From the NCBI GenBank assembly GCA_963971305.1, contig OZ020305.1, positions 3,133,001 to 3,197,000 on the forward strand: a stretch of 64,000 bases of DNA, given 5' to 3'. A program made the translations under genes and the position numbers. Source of the DNA: Arcuatula senhousia. Taxonomy: Eukaryota; Mollusca; Bivalvia; Mytilida; Mytilidae. Positions 47,427-59,379 of the stretch are shown here, one piece after another; position 1 is the first letter of the stretch, and every line of letters starts with the position of its first letter. Under the pieces are notes generated by a model. That model made no database searches, was not told where the DNA came from, and saw nothing but the letters and a program-made list of their open reading frames with translations.

Positions 47427-47885
47427 GTGCGGGACCCGGGTTGCCAATAGGCCTGCAGCAGATCCTAGCTTGTCGTAAGAGGCGACTAAGGGTCTTGGGA
47501 TTCTGATGTCGGGTCAGTGCTCAGCCCACAGAGCGACCAAGTGTGTACCCTAGGTGGCTGAATTGGGTGGTCCTCGTCCGCGGGGGTTGTCAGGTCTATA
47601 ATACGGAAACCCTGACCGCTGACCATAGTGGTCCAACGTGTGTGGAGAGTGCCACGCTTCATGCTTCAAAGACCCCTTTGTGGACCGCCAAGTAGTGCAC
47701 CACATAGGCTAAATTTTACGCCCCTACCCACCTATCCCCTTTTTCTGTGGTTCTTCAAATTTTCCAACCCCACTCCACCCCCATATTTCATTTATCATCA
47801 TCATTTCATGTTCATTTTATCATCTTTTTCATGTTCATCGCCTGTAAATAACATATATTTAGCGTTGTCCAACTCACTCACTCCC
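47427..47885 (+). repeat. SINE/LINE-like dispersed repeat, + copy
   Basis: GTGCGGGACCCGGGTTGCCA, AATAGGCCTGCAGCAGATCC and AGCTTGTCGTAAGAGGCGAC open the copy. It continues through TCGGGTCAGTGCTCAGCCCA and ends in an ACTCACTCACTCC tail. The reverse-complement copy at 62088-62605 has the same order with an ACTAACTAACTAA tail. GC content is well above the surroundings. The family name is unknown. Confidence 0.75.
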
Positions 47886-47967
47886 CCTTGAACCAAATAA
47901 CTTACATGTATAAAACGAATGAGCATTTTTGCATTTAGGTACAGAAGAAAGAAAAGAACAAAGCCAA

Positions 47968-48225
47968 TACGCTCATGCATGTAAAAGATTCATTTGTAGA
48001 CCGTCAAGTAGTGCACCTCATAGGCTAAATTTTTCGACCTTATTACTCACATCTTCCGTTTTCATGTGGTCATCAAAATTACTGTTCCTTCGTTTCCCAC
48101 CCCTTCTTATATTTCTTATCATTACTTCATGTTCATTTTATCATCCTTTCAATTTTCATTTCCTTTATATAATCTATATAGTGTTGAAGAGCATAAAAAA
48201 CAACTTACTCACTCACAAAGCCAAT
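47968..48225 (+). repeat. Truncated second copy of the 47427 repeat
   Basis: AAAGATTCATTTGTAGACCG and TCAAGTAGTGCACCTCATAG repeat the 3' half of the preceding copy (CAAGTAGTGCACCACATAGG at about 47689), ending in ACTTACTCACTCAC. The two copies are head-to-tail, 5'-truncated on the second. Confidence 0.7.
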
Positions 48226-48314
48226 ATCGTTTGAAATAATGGTCAGGAAACATCAGGACGGAACATTTAACAAAGAGTTAGAAGAACAAAACCTACAATT
48301 TGAACGTAAATTTA

Positions 48315-48420
48315 AAACATCCACAATGGAGAACAGCCAGCAGCCTTCAATGTGACAAGCGGTCGCTGCTCGCTGACACATGTAGAAAGGAAACTGAGGC
48401 AGGCGCCTTGGAGGGGCATG
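48315..48420 (+). repeat. Fragment of the 29690 repeat family
   Basis: CACAATGGAGAACAGCCAGC and AGCCTTCAATGTGACAAGCG match 29780-29840 in the same orientation. A MITE-like element follows at 48439. Confidence 0.55.
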
Positions 48421-48438
48421 TTCTCGGCTGCGTAAATA

Positions 48439-48550
48439 CAGGGTGCCGTTTCATAAAGCGGTCGCTAATTAGCGTGCTCGTTATCCCATGCAAATGAAAT
48501 GGGCTTACGTGCACGTTATGCTAACGAGTGCTTTATGAAACGGCACCCTG
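48439..48550. mobile_element. 112-bp MITE-like element
   Basis: CAGGGTGCCGTTTCATAAAG at the left and CTTTATGAAACGGCACCCTG at the right are exact inverses of 20 bp. The centre holds TTAGCGTGCTCG and CGAGTGC-like inverse segments. No clear target duplication was found. The ends resemble small DNA elements; the superfamily is unknown. Confidence 0.75.
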
Positions 48551-49669
48551 AGCTAATATTTGAATGTTTTCTTATGTCGCACTAGTTTTTCTTTTAAAAA
48601 AGAAGTAGGCTATACGCAATACTCCTCCAATAAAATTTGAAAAAAAGACATCAAGAATTTATACCCATCCAATTCAATTTGATTAAATTAACTATATCAA
48701 AAAGAAATATACATCAACACCATGTAATAAAGATTGAATCAAAGTTTCATGAAAATCTATCAAGCGGTTTACATGTAGGAGGAACTGCAGCCGTGAGATT
48801 GGTAACTTAGGGTGTCACGGACAGACAAACACCAGTATCACTATAGACACTTATATTTGAGCGAGGGTTAAAATAACACAATCAAATAAGGACACTTACA
48901 TGCGCATATGCATCACAGCTTTCAGTACATGGACGAAATTAATTTAAAATATTTAAATAAAAAATAAATTGATAAAATAAAATGAAATGAAAGTAGGTAT
49001 TTTGTTAATATGAAAAGCTCAATGATTATTGCAGTTATTAAAAACTTGAAATAATATTTCACATTTTACAGAAACTTACATTTAAAATCTTACTCTTACA
49101 AGTATAAAGGGCTTGACGATAAATATTAATAATAAATACAGAAGCCAGCATCAGAACTCAGACGCCGTATTGCGCTCATCCGTGTACATCAATTGACATA
49201 TCAGTGCACGGTGGGACTTACCAAACCGAAGGGGACTGATTATCGAAATCTAATCACCAAAACAAAGCATATCAAATTAATGTATTTGATAAAAATGGAA
49301 TGAATTTACAACTCTTGAAAGATTCTTTTCAGAAATTCTGTGAACGTTGAAGCACTTTGTAAATACAAAATTTTATACTTACCATTACATTATAACTTTT
49401 TTATGTTTGTGACGAAAGAGTCTGGAAGAGGTGCGTTTTATACGTGATAATTTTTGCAAAATTTAATCAATTGAAGTTGATGTTGATCTTTATTTTCCAT
49501 CATTTCTCCCATGTTGCTATAGACCAAACGAGGAGGACTACCTTTTTTTTTTACAATATATGATTGTTTTTATTCAAAGTAATTATTCCTTTTGAGTGTC
49601 ATGCTTATGATATGGATTACTGGGATATGCTATAAATTGACCAAACTTTCTTCATGCTTAGGTCATGAT

Positions 49670-49925
49670 TTCTAATAAGAAGCAGAGAAATACCAATTGT
49701 GCATTAACAATAAAACACATGCAAGGAAACAGAAAACATAAAAATACACAAAAACCCCCCAACTGAATAGCAATCAACAACACGTGCTTTGGTCGTAACG
49801 AGAGTGAACTAATGTGCTTCGGAAGGGTTAGCAGCTCCTGCTTGTTACAACCCATCTGTCCATGTGTCGCGTAGCAAACGGTCAATCTAGCTTTTCAATT
49901 CCGGTAAAGGGGAACAAGTAAAAAA
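49670..49925 (+). repeat. Dispersed AAAGTCC-type repeat, copy 8
   Basis: AAATACCAATTGTGCATTAA, an A-rich run, GTGCTTTGGTCGTAACGAGA, GTGCTTCGGAAGGGTTAGCA and GCTTGTTACAACCCATCTGT match the 3' portion of the family. It lies in the LBX intron; the minus frame is repeat-derived. Confidence 0.6.
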
Positions 49926-52900
49926 AATACCTCTGTGACAAACCAACATCTAATAAATGCAGAAATATGTTGCCACATATTTAAATGCGTAACGAACAAT
50001 CAAACGGAACAATAACAAACTTGTGCTCAAACATGCGTCTCCAATTTGTACCATTTTTATATCTGCCTGCAAATCATAATGGCTATTTCTATCAAATTCT
50101 AGTTAAGATAATGGACAATAATACTTCGTTTTCAACATAAAATCTAAATAAATATTTTAGATATTTTATAAGAAAATTCAATTTATATTTTGGGGGTTTG
50201 TTCCTTGGCAGGTGCTAGCGTATATAAACACATGTATATGGTTTATTTGGGATATTCTAATCATATTTCATTAGCTATGAAATCAAATTAAAGTGCATAA
50301 TGTTTCAAAAAGTAAATGAACATAACATATTCATTTTACCAACTTGAATACAAAATGAAAGTAAAAAAAGTGATGTGGGTATAATTTATTGGCTGTTATG
50401 TGAATTTTCTGACCTTGTTGTCATATGTTTAGTCGGTTATTGCCATTTCAGATGTCTAACATAAACCCAATAGAATAATATTAAAATTTAAATGCATTTA
50501 TTAATTTAAATCTAGATTAAACTCGCAATAAATATTCCAAATTGTGCGGTAAGCGTATTTTTCAAATTTTGTATACAATTTTTGAAAATGAGTCAATATG
50601 CAACAAAAATTAAAAAGGCGTTATATGAAACTGTGACCAATGAAAACATGAAATCGTCATTGAATTCGGTATAATGTATTTGTAATAAAGAACATTTTGC
50701 ATGCGTTCTGTGGAAAGCCGTAGACATGAAATTATACTTCTCTATATAGTGACATTTGTGCCATGCAATGTGAAATATGTACCAGCATCTATGGTACCAG
50801 CTTTCAACATGTTCAGCATGGACCATTGTTTGATAATACTTGAGGCTGCATTTACACTATGTGTTTGAGATCGATTCAAACAGAGATCGAACTAAAATGA
50901 ATCGGTATAACGTCAATGTAAAACGGTTTATGATCGATTCCAAATCGGTCTAGCTCAGAAGGCATTCTAGTTTGGTTCGAACTAATATGGTTCGCTTCAG
51001 TTGAATTCAATTTAATTATTACAAGTGTATTATGCTGTCTTAAGAATACATACAAAGTTCCTTAGAAATCCATCCAGATTTTCATTGGGATTGGGCTAAT
51101 GAGATATGTGGACAGACGGACGGACAATTGGATTCCTTTTCGCCCTCACCCCACCCAAGAAAAAAAAACAAGCAAACAAACAAAGCACAAACACATTAAA
51201 TAAAGCACAAGATAATTTAGACAGAAAAAACTTTGTTTGCGATAGGGATGGGTGGGGGTAGCAAATATAATGGTGCAAAATTTATAGATTATCGTTGCAT
51301 TGTATAGCTTTACTGACGTTGCCTATATCTTTCATATATACACTCATATATAAATATGTCTTTATACATGCATCTTTATACTGGATGGGAAAAGATATAT
51401 TTTTATACGCGTTTATTTTCGGGTGAATCCAAGATTGACCTTAATATTTTCTGATATTCTACTTTTCACCAAAATATTAAGTTAGCTTATTGCCTGTTGA
51501 ATCTTGGGCTACGTATATATAACGTTATTTAACATTTACTATATGCTATATCCATGTATGTAGGTTTTACGAGTGTGAACCGAGTGTGGCATTTGTAATG
51601 GCTCACACTGAGCGTTTACTTTTGCTATAATGTAATTTAACGTACATCAGCAATTTATCTTCTCATTATGGGAACACTTTTTTTGTCTATCCTTCCGAAT
51701 CTTTTTTAGCAGTTTCGTTTTGTTAACCGGATATATATTGGTATAAAGGTTATCCAATACATGGGTTATCAGATTAAGAGGAGTTTGTTTACTAGATTTA
51801 AATGGAAATGACCTATTTCTAAATATCTGTGTTAATTGCAAATGTTTAATTTGGAGAAACAGTTTTCAAATATTCAGATTCTCTATTTGTATAAATTTTG
51901 AGTTATTTTTTGTTGTCTTTTTTAAAAACCTATTCAGGTATTTTTTCCAAATATGCAGAAAACCAAAATTTTTGTTTCATAATATAAATGCATGTTTTGA
52001 TAACTGTAGGTCTAAATGTTAATGTGCAACTTGTGCAAATGTATTATCTGAACATAGATGTAAATAAGATAAATAAGGTAGAAATACGCTTTAATATCAT
52101 ATTAATGCTGGTTCCAATAAGTATTGATATATACATTCATGCATTAAAATGTTTTACTAGTGTGTCCAGTTTATTATAGTCTTGAACAATTCCATTATGT
52201 ACTTATTCATGCTAGCCTTTCTTCAATCCCCCCCTCCTCGCAAACACATGAGTTGCACTTTGTAATTTTTATTTCATTTGATTAAATTATTGATGACTTT
52301 AACAGATTACGAGATATTGATGGATGTACATATACACATGGTTTAATGACAAAAATATTTAGAATTACATGACTTTTAAATTAATCACTTCAATGTTAGA
52401 AGGGCTAATTGAAAGGATACATTCATGTATATTACATAAAAACGATTTATTTTTATATTTTTTATCATTTCTTTTCTTAGATTTATGGCAATATTTTAAA
52501 TGTAGACAACCCTGGAAGTTTGGTTTTATACTTGTTCAAAAGTGAAAATTTGTGCTCAGAACATACATAATATAATTTTTATAGTTGAGACAAAATAACA
52601 AGAAATTGATTAAAACAAAACAACGAAAAAAATATATAACGATTTTTGACAGGAGATGCGCGGAATTTGAGTAGCTATTTCATCTTTTTTGTTTGTTAAT
52701 TTTGTAATAAAAGGGTCTACAAGATTGCAAGAGGGTCGATATAACTTTAATACAGAACTCCCACGAGTAAATGAAATTTCATAATCATAATCCATAACAC
52801 ATATATCATACTCAATAAGTGGAAGGTGTTTTTAAAATTAAATAAAAATGATTCTAATCTGTATCAGTAAAGTCATAAAAAATTGTCAAAAGTAGAAAAA

Positions 52901-54575
52901 ATATGATACGACATCACAAAATAGTAAAATTTAACATAAAACGAGTCGTAAATTATAACTATAATATGGTGTTTCCAACATTAAGAAAATGAGAATTTCC
53001 TTTCATTTAAAAGTGGTGATCCAAAAATGGATTCATAAAAAGTTATGCATTGTAATAATTGAAAAGATATTCTAATAAATAATATGTGTCGCTTACAGAT
53101 GAATAAATAAAAACAGGCTGTTTTTTCCCTATCATTTATTATAAGAAGATAGTGTAAGTTTTATAAGATTTTTAAAATGACTATTTAAAAAGAGATGAAC
53201 ATTTTGAAAAAAATGTTTAAAAAAGAATATAATTGATTATACAAAGTGCATATAGGATGAAAATAAAGTATTATTTTGATAGAAATAAATGTTAAAAAAC
53301 TGTTTTCTTTAAGATTTGTTATCTGGGTGTTATCTTAAATTTTATACGACTAATCACTTCAAGAAAAAATCCCCCTTCTCTTTATATTGTTCAAAACACA
53401 GTAGATATTCTCAGTCAATTCGTTCAAAATCATTTATTTCTTAACAGATCCTTAAATCAAGTGAATGGCATCAGAATCTGGTAAATTCATCAAAGATCTG
53501 TGGTCATTTCACATGTTCTTAACACAGAAGTAACATATTTACATATAATTATGTCGATTCACACCTACTTAGTATACTAATTTGTCATGATTTACCGATC
53601 TGCTAGAAGCAACAAATGAACATTAATGACCGTGAAATAGACAAGTGACCAACAGGCACATCTGGTCGGTCCGAATAACTCCTGCTAACTTCATCAACAG
53701 ATACAAATTCATTACGTGTCCAGTCTATAATTAATCATTTAAATAATTGCATGAGAATAAAGATGTTAAAAGAGGTAGTATTATTGCCGTTCAGGTAATA
53801 AGTGACCGCTTGTCTGGCCACCGGCTGTTTTTAAGTGTTATCTTTACACATAAATAGACTCATCTTTATTTAATGGAGTGACAAATTTCACTTTTATTTT
53901 GTTTATATCAAAAGAGCCGCTTGTTGTAAATCTTGAAAATCACCCCATTTGTTACAAAATTACATTGTAACAATATTGAGAGGTGTTTTATCAACTTAAT
54001 CTTAAATTTCTCCGTCCTTTTGATCTAATGACTTGAAGAAAGAAATTTTTTTTCAAGTTTTCTTGACAAAAATGTGAAATAAAATATTGATAGATTCAAA
54101 ATTCTGTTGTAAGGATTACAACACGATGAGGACAATTTTACATTCAGAACTGCATAACTATTTATGACAATAATAAAATAATATGAAACGAAATTATATT
54201 TTTACAGTAATCATGAGCAGCTTCTATTAGAGGTATATAATAATTTATATACCTCAAAATTAGAATTTTAAAATACAAATTAAAACGAACAAATATTGCT
54301 AACAATTTTTCTTAAAAAAATAAATAGTAAATTACTTTTATAGCCAAAATTTACTGGACACTCCTTATTAAGATATTTGAAAAGTAACAGCAAAGATTTA
54401 TAGGGGTAGAAATAAAAAGAAACTAAGCTAAATGAAACCAAGAAAATAAATGTAAATAAATAGCCGATTCAAAAGAATAGAAATAATTTTCTAGTGTAAA
54501 AATTGCATATGAATTTTTTTTAAAAGCCAACCTAAAATAAAAAAAATAAAATAAAATAAAAATACTGATTTATAC
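49926..54575. other. LBX intronic sequence near exon 1, no gene seen
   Basis: Predominantly AT-rich DNA. Near 50870-50985, strings like GAGATCGATTCAAACAGAGA and GATCGATTCCAAATCGGTCT recur as short related motifs. The 53400-53900 interval is somewhat less AT-rich. No exon was recognised. Confidence 0.4.
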
Positions 54576-54978
54576 CTGCAGATTCCACCGTTTCTAAGCC
54601 TTCAAATGTTTTATTTGCCATCTCCATCAATGCATCTAATGGCGACACTTTGTTAGATTTATTTACTGTATGAATAGGTTCATCGTCGTCTACATTTATC
54701 TCTTCGTCTTCCTCGTCAGATGATAGGTCACTGTCCCTATCCGGACTGTCCCAGGGACGAACAATTCGTGAATTTGGACAATTGTTTATATGAAAATTTC
54801 GTTGATGAACTTGTGAATTTGATGATAATATATCCTTTATACAGAATGAAGTAAATGGTTTATTCGGGTTTCTTGGTGGATGAATTTTGACCATTGCTAA
54901 TTTTCGAATTGGTTCATATTGGTCCCTGCAACTTTCTTCAGAATCACTTAATCCACTAGAAGTCGACATGATGCGCAT
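54576..54978 (-). CDS. LBX homeobox protein, exon 1 (N-terminus)
   Basis: This is the first coding exon of the LBX gene, 403 nt, read from ATG at 54976-54978 to the donor GTATAA (54575 downward). An in-frame TAA lies upstream of the ATG, so this is the first Met. A second ATG three codons in (54969) has A at -3 and may be used instead. Residues 37-51 read NPNKPFTSFCIKDIL and contain the eh1-like repressor motif FCIKDIL (45-51), the part normally bound by Groucho co-repressors. Residues 83-101 are acidic (SDLSSDEEDEE then INVDDDEP). Residues 112-129 read SPLDALMEMANKTFEGLE, a pre-homeodomain segment characteristic of LBX. The exon ends in phase 1 (ESA + G). The protein is expected to be nuclear. 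The shadow tail in the unspliced frame runs into the intron and is not real. Confidence 0.95.
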
Positions 54979-57591
54979 TTGGACGCTTTGAAAATTTTGT
55001 TAAAAATAACAGTTTCGGTGTTATGAATTTAATTTTCCTCTCGTATGACTTGACGACATAAAGGAGAACAATAAATTAGCAATAAACATCAAAAAAGAAC
55101 TATACCAACATTTTCAGTACATAAACAAAAACTTCAAGTCGAGGCTGGTTCCCGAATTGATTGACGGGACCAGATAGCTGTGTCGTCTGCGATGGTTTAC
55201 AAAACACCTTCGAGGCAAGAGCCACCAACAGGCGTTAAACAGTTTTGTCTATCAAATAATATTTTCTGTTGATCATAGGAAAGATATATAGCCCGAGGCA
55301 CAAAGCGATGATGATTTACAAAATATTAGTTCATACTAATTAATATTTGACGGAATGCATTTGTACGAAAATGGAGCACGTGGACTAAGATGTTTTCCGT
55401 TGACCAGGCTATCCAAGGAAGGGGTAATTATCCGGTGTATCAAAATAGAATACTGGACACATGTAAATGTCAAAAATCCATTATTTAGAAAGTGGACACT
55501 ACCAAACTGAATTTCAATTATGAAGTAGGAGGTACCGACATCAACGAAACTGTTTTATGTCCTCCTAGGAGGAGAATATAATCTGCTTCGACCAATGCCT
55601 TGTTACTATAGCGTGGCACGTCCCAGGGTGCTAGTCACTCTGTAATCAAGTCGGCAGTTTGTTAACATCAATCTAAAGATACTATTAAATTAGCAAAATT
55701 TTTGATGTTAGCAGAGAGCTAATACAATTACCCGTGCTTAAGATTACAGAATTAATTACAAGTCAATTTTGTAAAATTATTAGAACCCTTATTTTATACA
55801 AATGACAAACATGAAATTCCACATGGTCGTTAAATGCTAATAACTTTTCTTTGGAAGTTTTGAATGTTTCTATCCTTTGCCGTATTTTATTGCAGTTTTG
55901 GACAATTTACAAATATATTACCATTTAATTATGCATGCTTTTTTATGATGACAATCATTGGAAAATAAATAAAATATATATTGTAAGTTAATTGAATATT
56001 TTGCACGGTATTTTGTTTATTTATGAGGTATTTTGTTTAATTTATAAAACATAAAAAAAATTATATGAATAATTTTTTACCGAAATTCGTTTTGCAATTT
56101 AAAAAAAATAACGACGAAATTGAATTTGCAGTTGTCGTATACTTTACATTGCATTTGATGTCTTTGTGAAGCTTAAAAATGAAAATAGAAATACATTTTG
56201 TAGCAATATTAAGAAACTTGCCTTTTACTTACTTAAGTGAATGTCAGAATAAATATGAGAAAGACAAGAACTCAAATATCTGATTTTTATATAAAATTCA
56301 AACATTTTAAAATTTGATTATTTACAATTTTACGAAAACGAATACAAAGTAATAAATTTTCCTTAAATTGGAAAAGTAAGCTTCGAAGTGACAGTAATTA
56401 TTTTGGAGAGTTAGTAATTTACAAAATAGAAAATACTTAATTTATAGGTATCTAAATTTCACTTAAAATACACAACATATAATTTTCCTAACATTCGAAT
56501 TTCATCATTGATGATAAAATCGAAAATATCCTTTTCATTTTCGCCCGTTTGAAAATATTTAGAACCTTCTACTGACAATAAAATTAAAAATTAACTAATA
56601 AAAGAATCAACAAGGCCTTGGGTTACAAAGGATGTCATACACATCAAAGACAACAAACTATAATTTATGGCTTTTGCTACAAAATTAAACTAGATATAAA
56701 TACTGTTAGTAGTTAGTAATATACTGACCAAACATTGTAATTTTCTGATTGTTATCAAGTATATGAAGAAAGTTCTAAAATAGTTATGTTTTATTTATGA
56801 CCCAAGTTTTACGACGAAATAAAATTAAAAGTAAATTCTGACAAGACTAGTGGGAAAATTTGAAATAATCTCGAAAATTTTAAGAATAATTATTATTCTA
56901 AAGTCTCAAAAAATAAAATTCTAAACAAACATGCTTAGACTTAGTGAAAAAGTAGAACATGACAGGGAAAATAAAAAACAACATAAGCAACGCTAATACT
57001 GGTAAACAACCTACAAATGAAAGTGTTAGCATAGCTTTGGTTTTACGAACAAAAAAAAAATCCAAAACATGACTTCAATATTATTTCAATGATAAAATAT
57101 ATTTTTTTCTTAAAATGATACACCCTTTGGTATTATATGCCACATATTAAGATAATATACACAATACACGTTAATATAGACACAATGGTCAATAATTTGT
57201 TTATTTGTTTACAGTAATTACTGTCAGGTGTATAACATAGCCAGCATGACCCTCATCAAAACTTGTTTATATTTGGTGTAGGTGCTTCTTTTACACACCA
57301 AAACAATGAAAGTAAATACTCATTACTAGTATATACCATGATAAGCAAATAGTTACTCCTGTATTGAACATACCATTCGTTCATTAATTTTAATGTAATA
57401 AAAATGACAAAAAATGAATAAAATATATGCAGCATTCAAATTTTATATTTATTCGCCATTTTGGACCGGAAGTTATTGATTGGATTTAAAAAACAGTAAC
57501 AAAAGTTACATAACAGGTGTGTTTGTAATTTACAACATGTTTTCAAAATATTGCAAAATCAACAAGTTACCACTTCTTAGTTTGGCAACGG
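54979..57591 (-). promoter_or_regulatory. LBX 5' flank and upstream region
   Basis: The 55020-55640 interval is richer and more complex than the surrounding AT DNA and probably includes 5' untranslated sequence and promoter. No TATA box at a clear distance was recognised. Beyond it the sequence is AT-rich without elements. An ORF beginning at 57480 (57480-57600) is interrupted by the foldback element. Confidence 0.4.
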
Positions 57592-57600
57592 TTTCTCCCC

Positions 57601-58849
57601 TAGTCCGAGATTGCTCTGACGTCCTCGGCATTTTTTCCAGCAAGCTGGTGCCGTGGGACGTCGAATGTAGGAAAAAAAGTCACAGGAAAAAAAGTCACGG
57701 AAAAAAAGTCACGGAAGAAAAGTCACAGGAAAAAAGGTCACAAGAAAAAAGGTCACAAGAAAAAAAGTCACAGGAAATAAAGTCACAATGTATACATATA
57801 ATATTTGAATGATTAAATAAAAAATATTAAAATTATGTATTTTTTTACTGTATATTTCTAATATTTATAAATGATAGAGTCATAGATATGAATATGATAA
57901 TAATGAAAAATGTAAATTAATAATACGTGAAAAATTAAAATAACAAGAATACAAAAGTCACTTCACCAGACAACAATTTAGAATTTTCTGTTTGTCTTTT
58001 GAATGAAAAAAAATTATTCAACGTTTTTAGTTTTTAAAAAGTAGGCGAGACTTAATACAAAACTACATAGATAAAAATGTTTTAATATAATTCAGTTAAT
58101 TATATAAGAAATGAGTAATTTGTAAGTAAAATTACTGGTAATTTTCATTATGGTCAATGACATCAAATGAGTTTTTATTCATATCTTACACTTTTTAAAA
58201 TACATTGTGACTTTATTTCCTGTGACTTTTTTTCTTGTGACCTTTTTTCCTGTGACTTTTTTTCCTATCAAAACTGTGACCTTTTTTCCTGTGACTTTTT
58301 TTCCTATCAAAACTGTGACCTTTTTTCCTGTGACTTTCTTTCCGATTACCGGGACGTCAGAGCTCCTTCCATATAAAAAACGCGGGATTTTTAGGAATGC
58401 TTTCTAAATGTAAAAATAACTCTTACATCAGTCATTTGTAAAATGGGAGATGTAAAACAAGACTTAATTAATACTTTCAAAGTATATCACTATTAGAAAC
58501 AACCTGATATAATTCAGAAAAATAAGAAAGATTTAAGAGCTGATCTTGAACTTTATCAATTTCATCAAGTTCAAGATCAGCAAATTAATGTTCATATTTT
58601 AGATTATTTTACTTATGTAAGATATGTTTCTTTAAAATGTGTTGTATTTTTATTCTAAATAACCAAATGTTTCATTTGAGACCAAAATATATATGCAACA
58701 ATGATGATAAAGTTGCTTAATTTATCTCTGAAGTGCACAACAAAACTGTTGTGCTAAATCCCGTGTTTTTGATATGGAAAGAGCTCTGACGTCCCACGGC
58801 ACCAGCTTGCTGGAAAAAATGCCGAGGACGTCAGAGCAATCTCGGACTA
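57601..58849. mobile_element. Foldback element with AGGAAAAAAAGTCAC arms and 9-bp duplication
   Basis: TAGTCCGAGATTGCTCTGAC at the left is the inverse of GTCAGAGCAATCTCGGACTA at the right. The inverted match extends through GGCATTTTTTCCAGCAAGCT and GGTGCCGTGGGACGTC. Inside, AGGAAAAAAAGTCAC-type 15-bp units form an array at 57670-57787 and its inverse array at 58205-58345. A further inverted pair (GACGTCAGAGCTC, then CATAT and CGCGGGATTT) lies at 58353-58390 and 58755-58795. TTTCTCCCC flanks both ends (57592-57600 and 58850-58858), a perfect 9-bp target-site duplication. Encoded KKSQEKRSQ-type and SCDFFSCDLF-type frames are array artefacts. No transposase was found. Confidence 0.93.
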
Positions 58850-58858
58850 TTTCTCCCC

Positions 58859-59379
58859 GTAAGTAGAATAGAAAATTAGATGTCAAAACAATTTGTTTCA
58901 TTTGTATCAAGGCGAAACACTATGCACGCAATGTTAATCTGGAGAAAAAAAACCTACAAAGATTCCCCAAAAACGACGATTGCTGCGCTGGGCTTTTTGA
59001 AAACAATGTCAGTCAAGCGAATTAAGGTCATCTTAATGAAAGGCAAAGCAATCAACGTTCAAATATCACATATCTATAAGGGCAAAAAATATCTCTTTGT
59101 TTAGGATTTTCAACCTACCTAACTTTTTGCTACATACCGTACCACATTTTATTGGTAAATTTTTGGGAAAAAAATGCCAGTAAATTATCAAACAATATTT
59201 AAGACGAGTAAGCTCCTTCATAAGTGTCAATATAAAGTTATTGTATCAGAAATGAAAGGATTTTGCTATAGCTATACCTACCCCTATTTCTAAGCACTGT
59301 AACCCTTAGCATGCATATATTTTTTCTTAGCCGAATTTCATTTTACAAGATTTCATCATGTTAGAACATAACAAATCCA
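58859..59379. other. Stretch between two mobile elements
   Basis: GTAAGTAG immediately follows the target duplication at 58858. The 74-codon frame at 58880-59104 has no recognisable domain. Nothing else was recognised. Confidence 0.4.

Larger units (their letters stand above)
35054..54575 (-). other. LBX intron, 19.5 kb
   Basis: The minus-strand donor at 54575 reads GTATAA after ...TCTGCAG. The acceptor at 35054-35056 is CAG. The phase is 1. The intron falls between the LBX-type PLDALMEMANKTFEGLE segment and the homeodomain, the known position of the single LBX intron in other animals. It contains a foldback element, LINE 3' ends, SINE-like and MITE-like repeats and long AT-rich stretches. 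No other exon was recognised. Developmental genes of this type often carry enhancers in such introns, but none can be identified without comparison. Confidence 0.9.

Noticed and set aside
57660..58376. Lys/Ser-rich and Phe/Cys-rich small proteins
   Set aside because: The frames follow the AGGAAAAAAAGTCAC array and its inverse; they are not conserved sequences.
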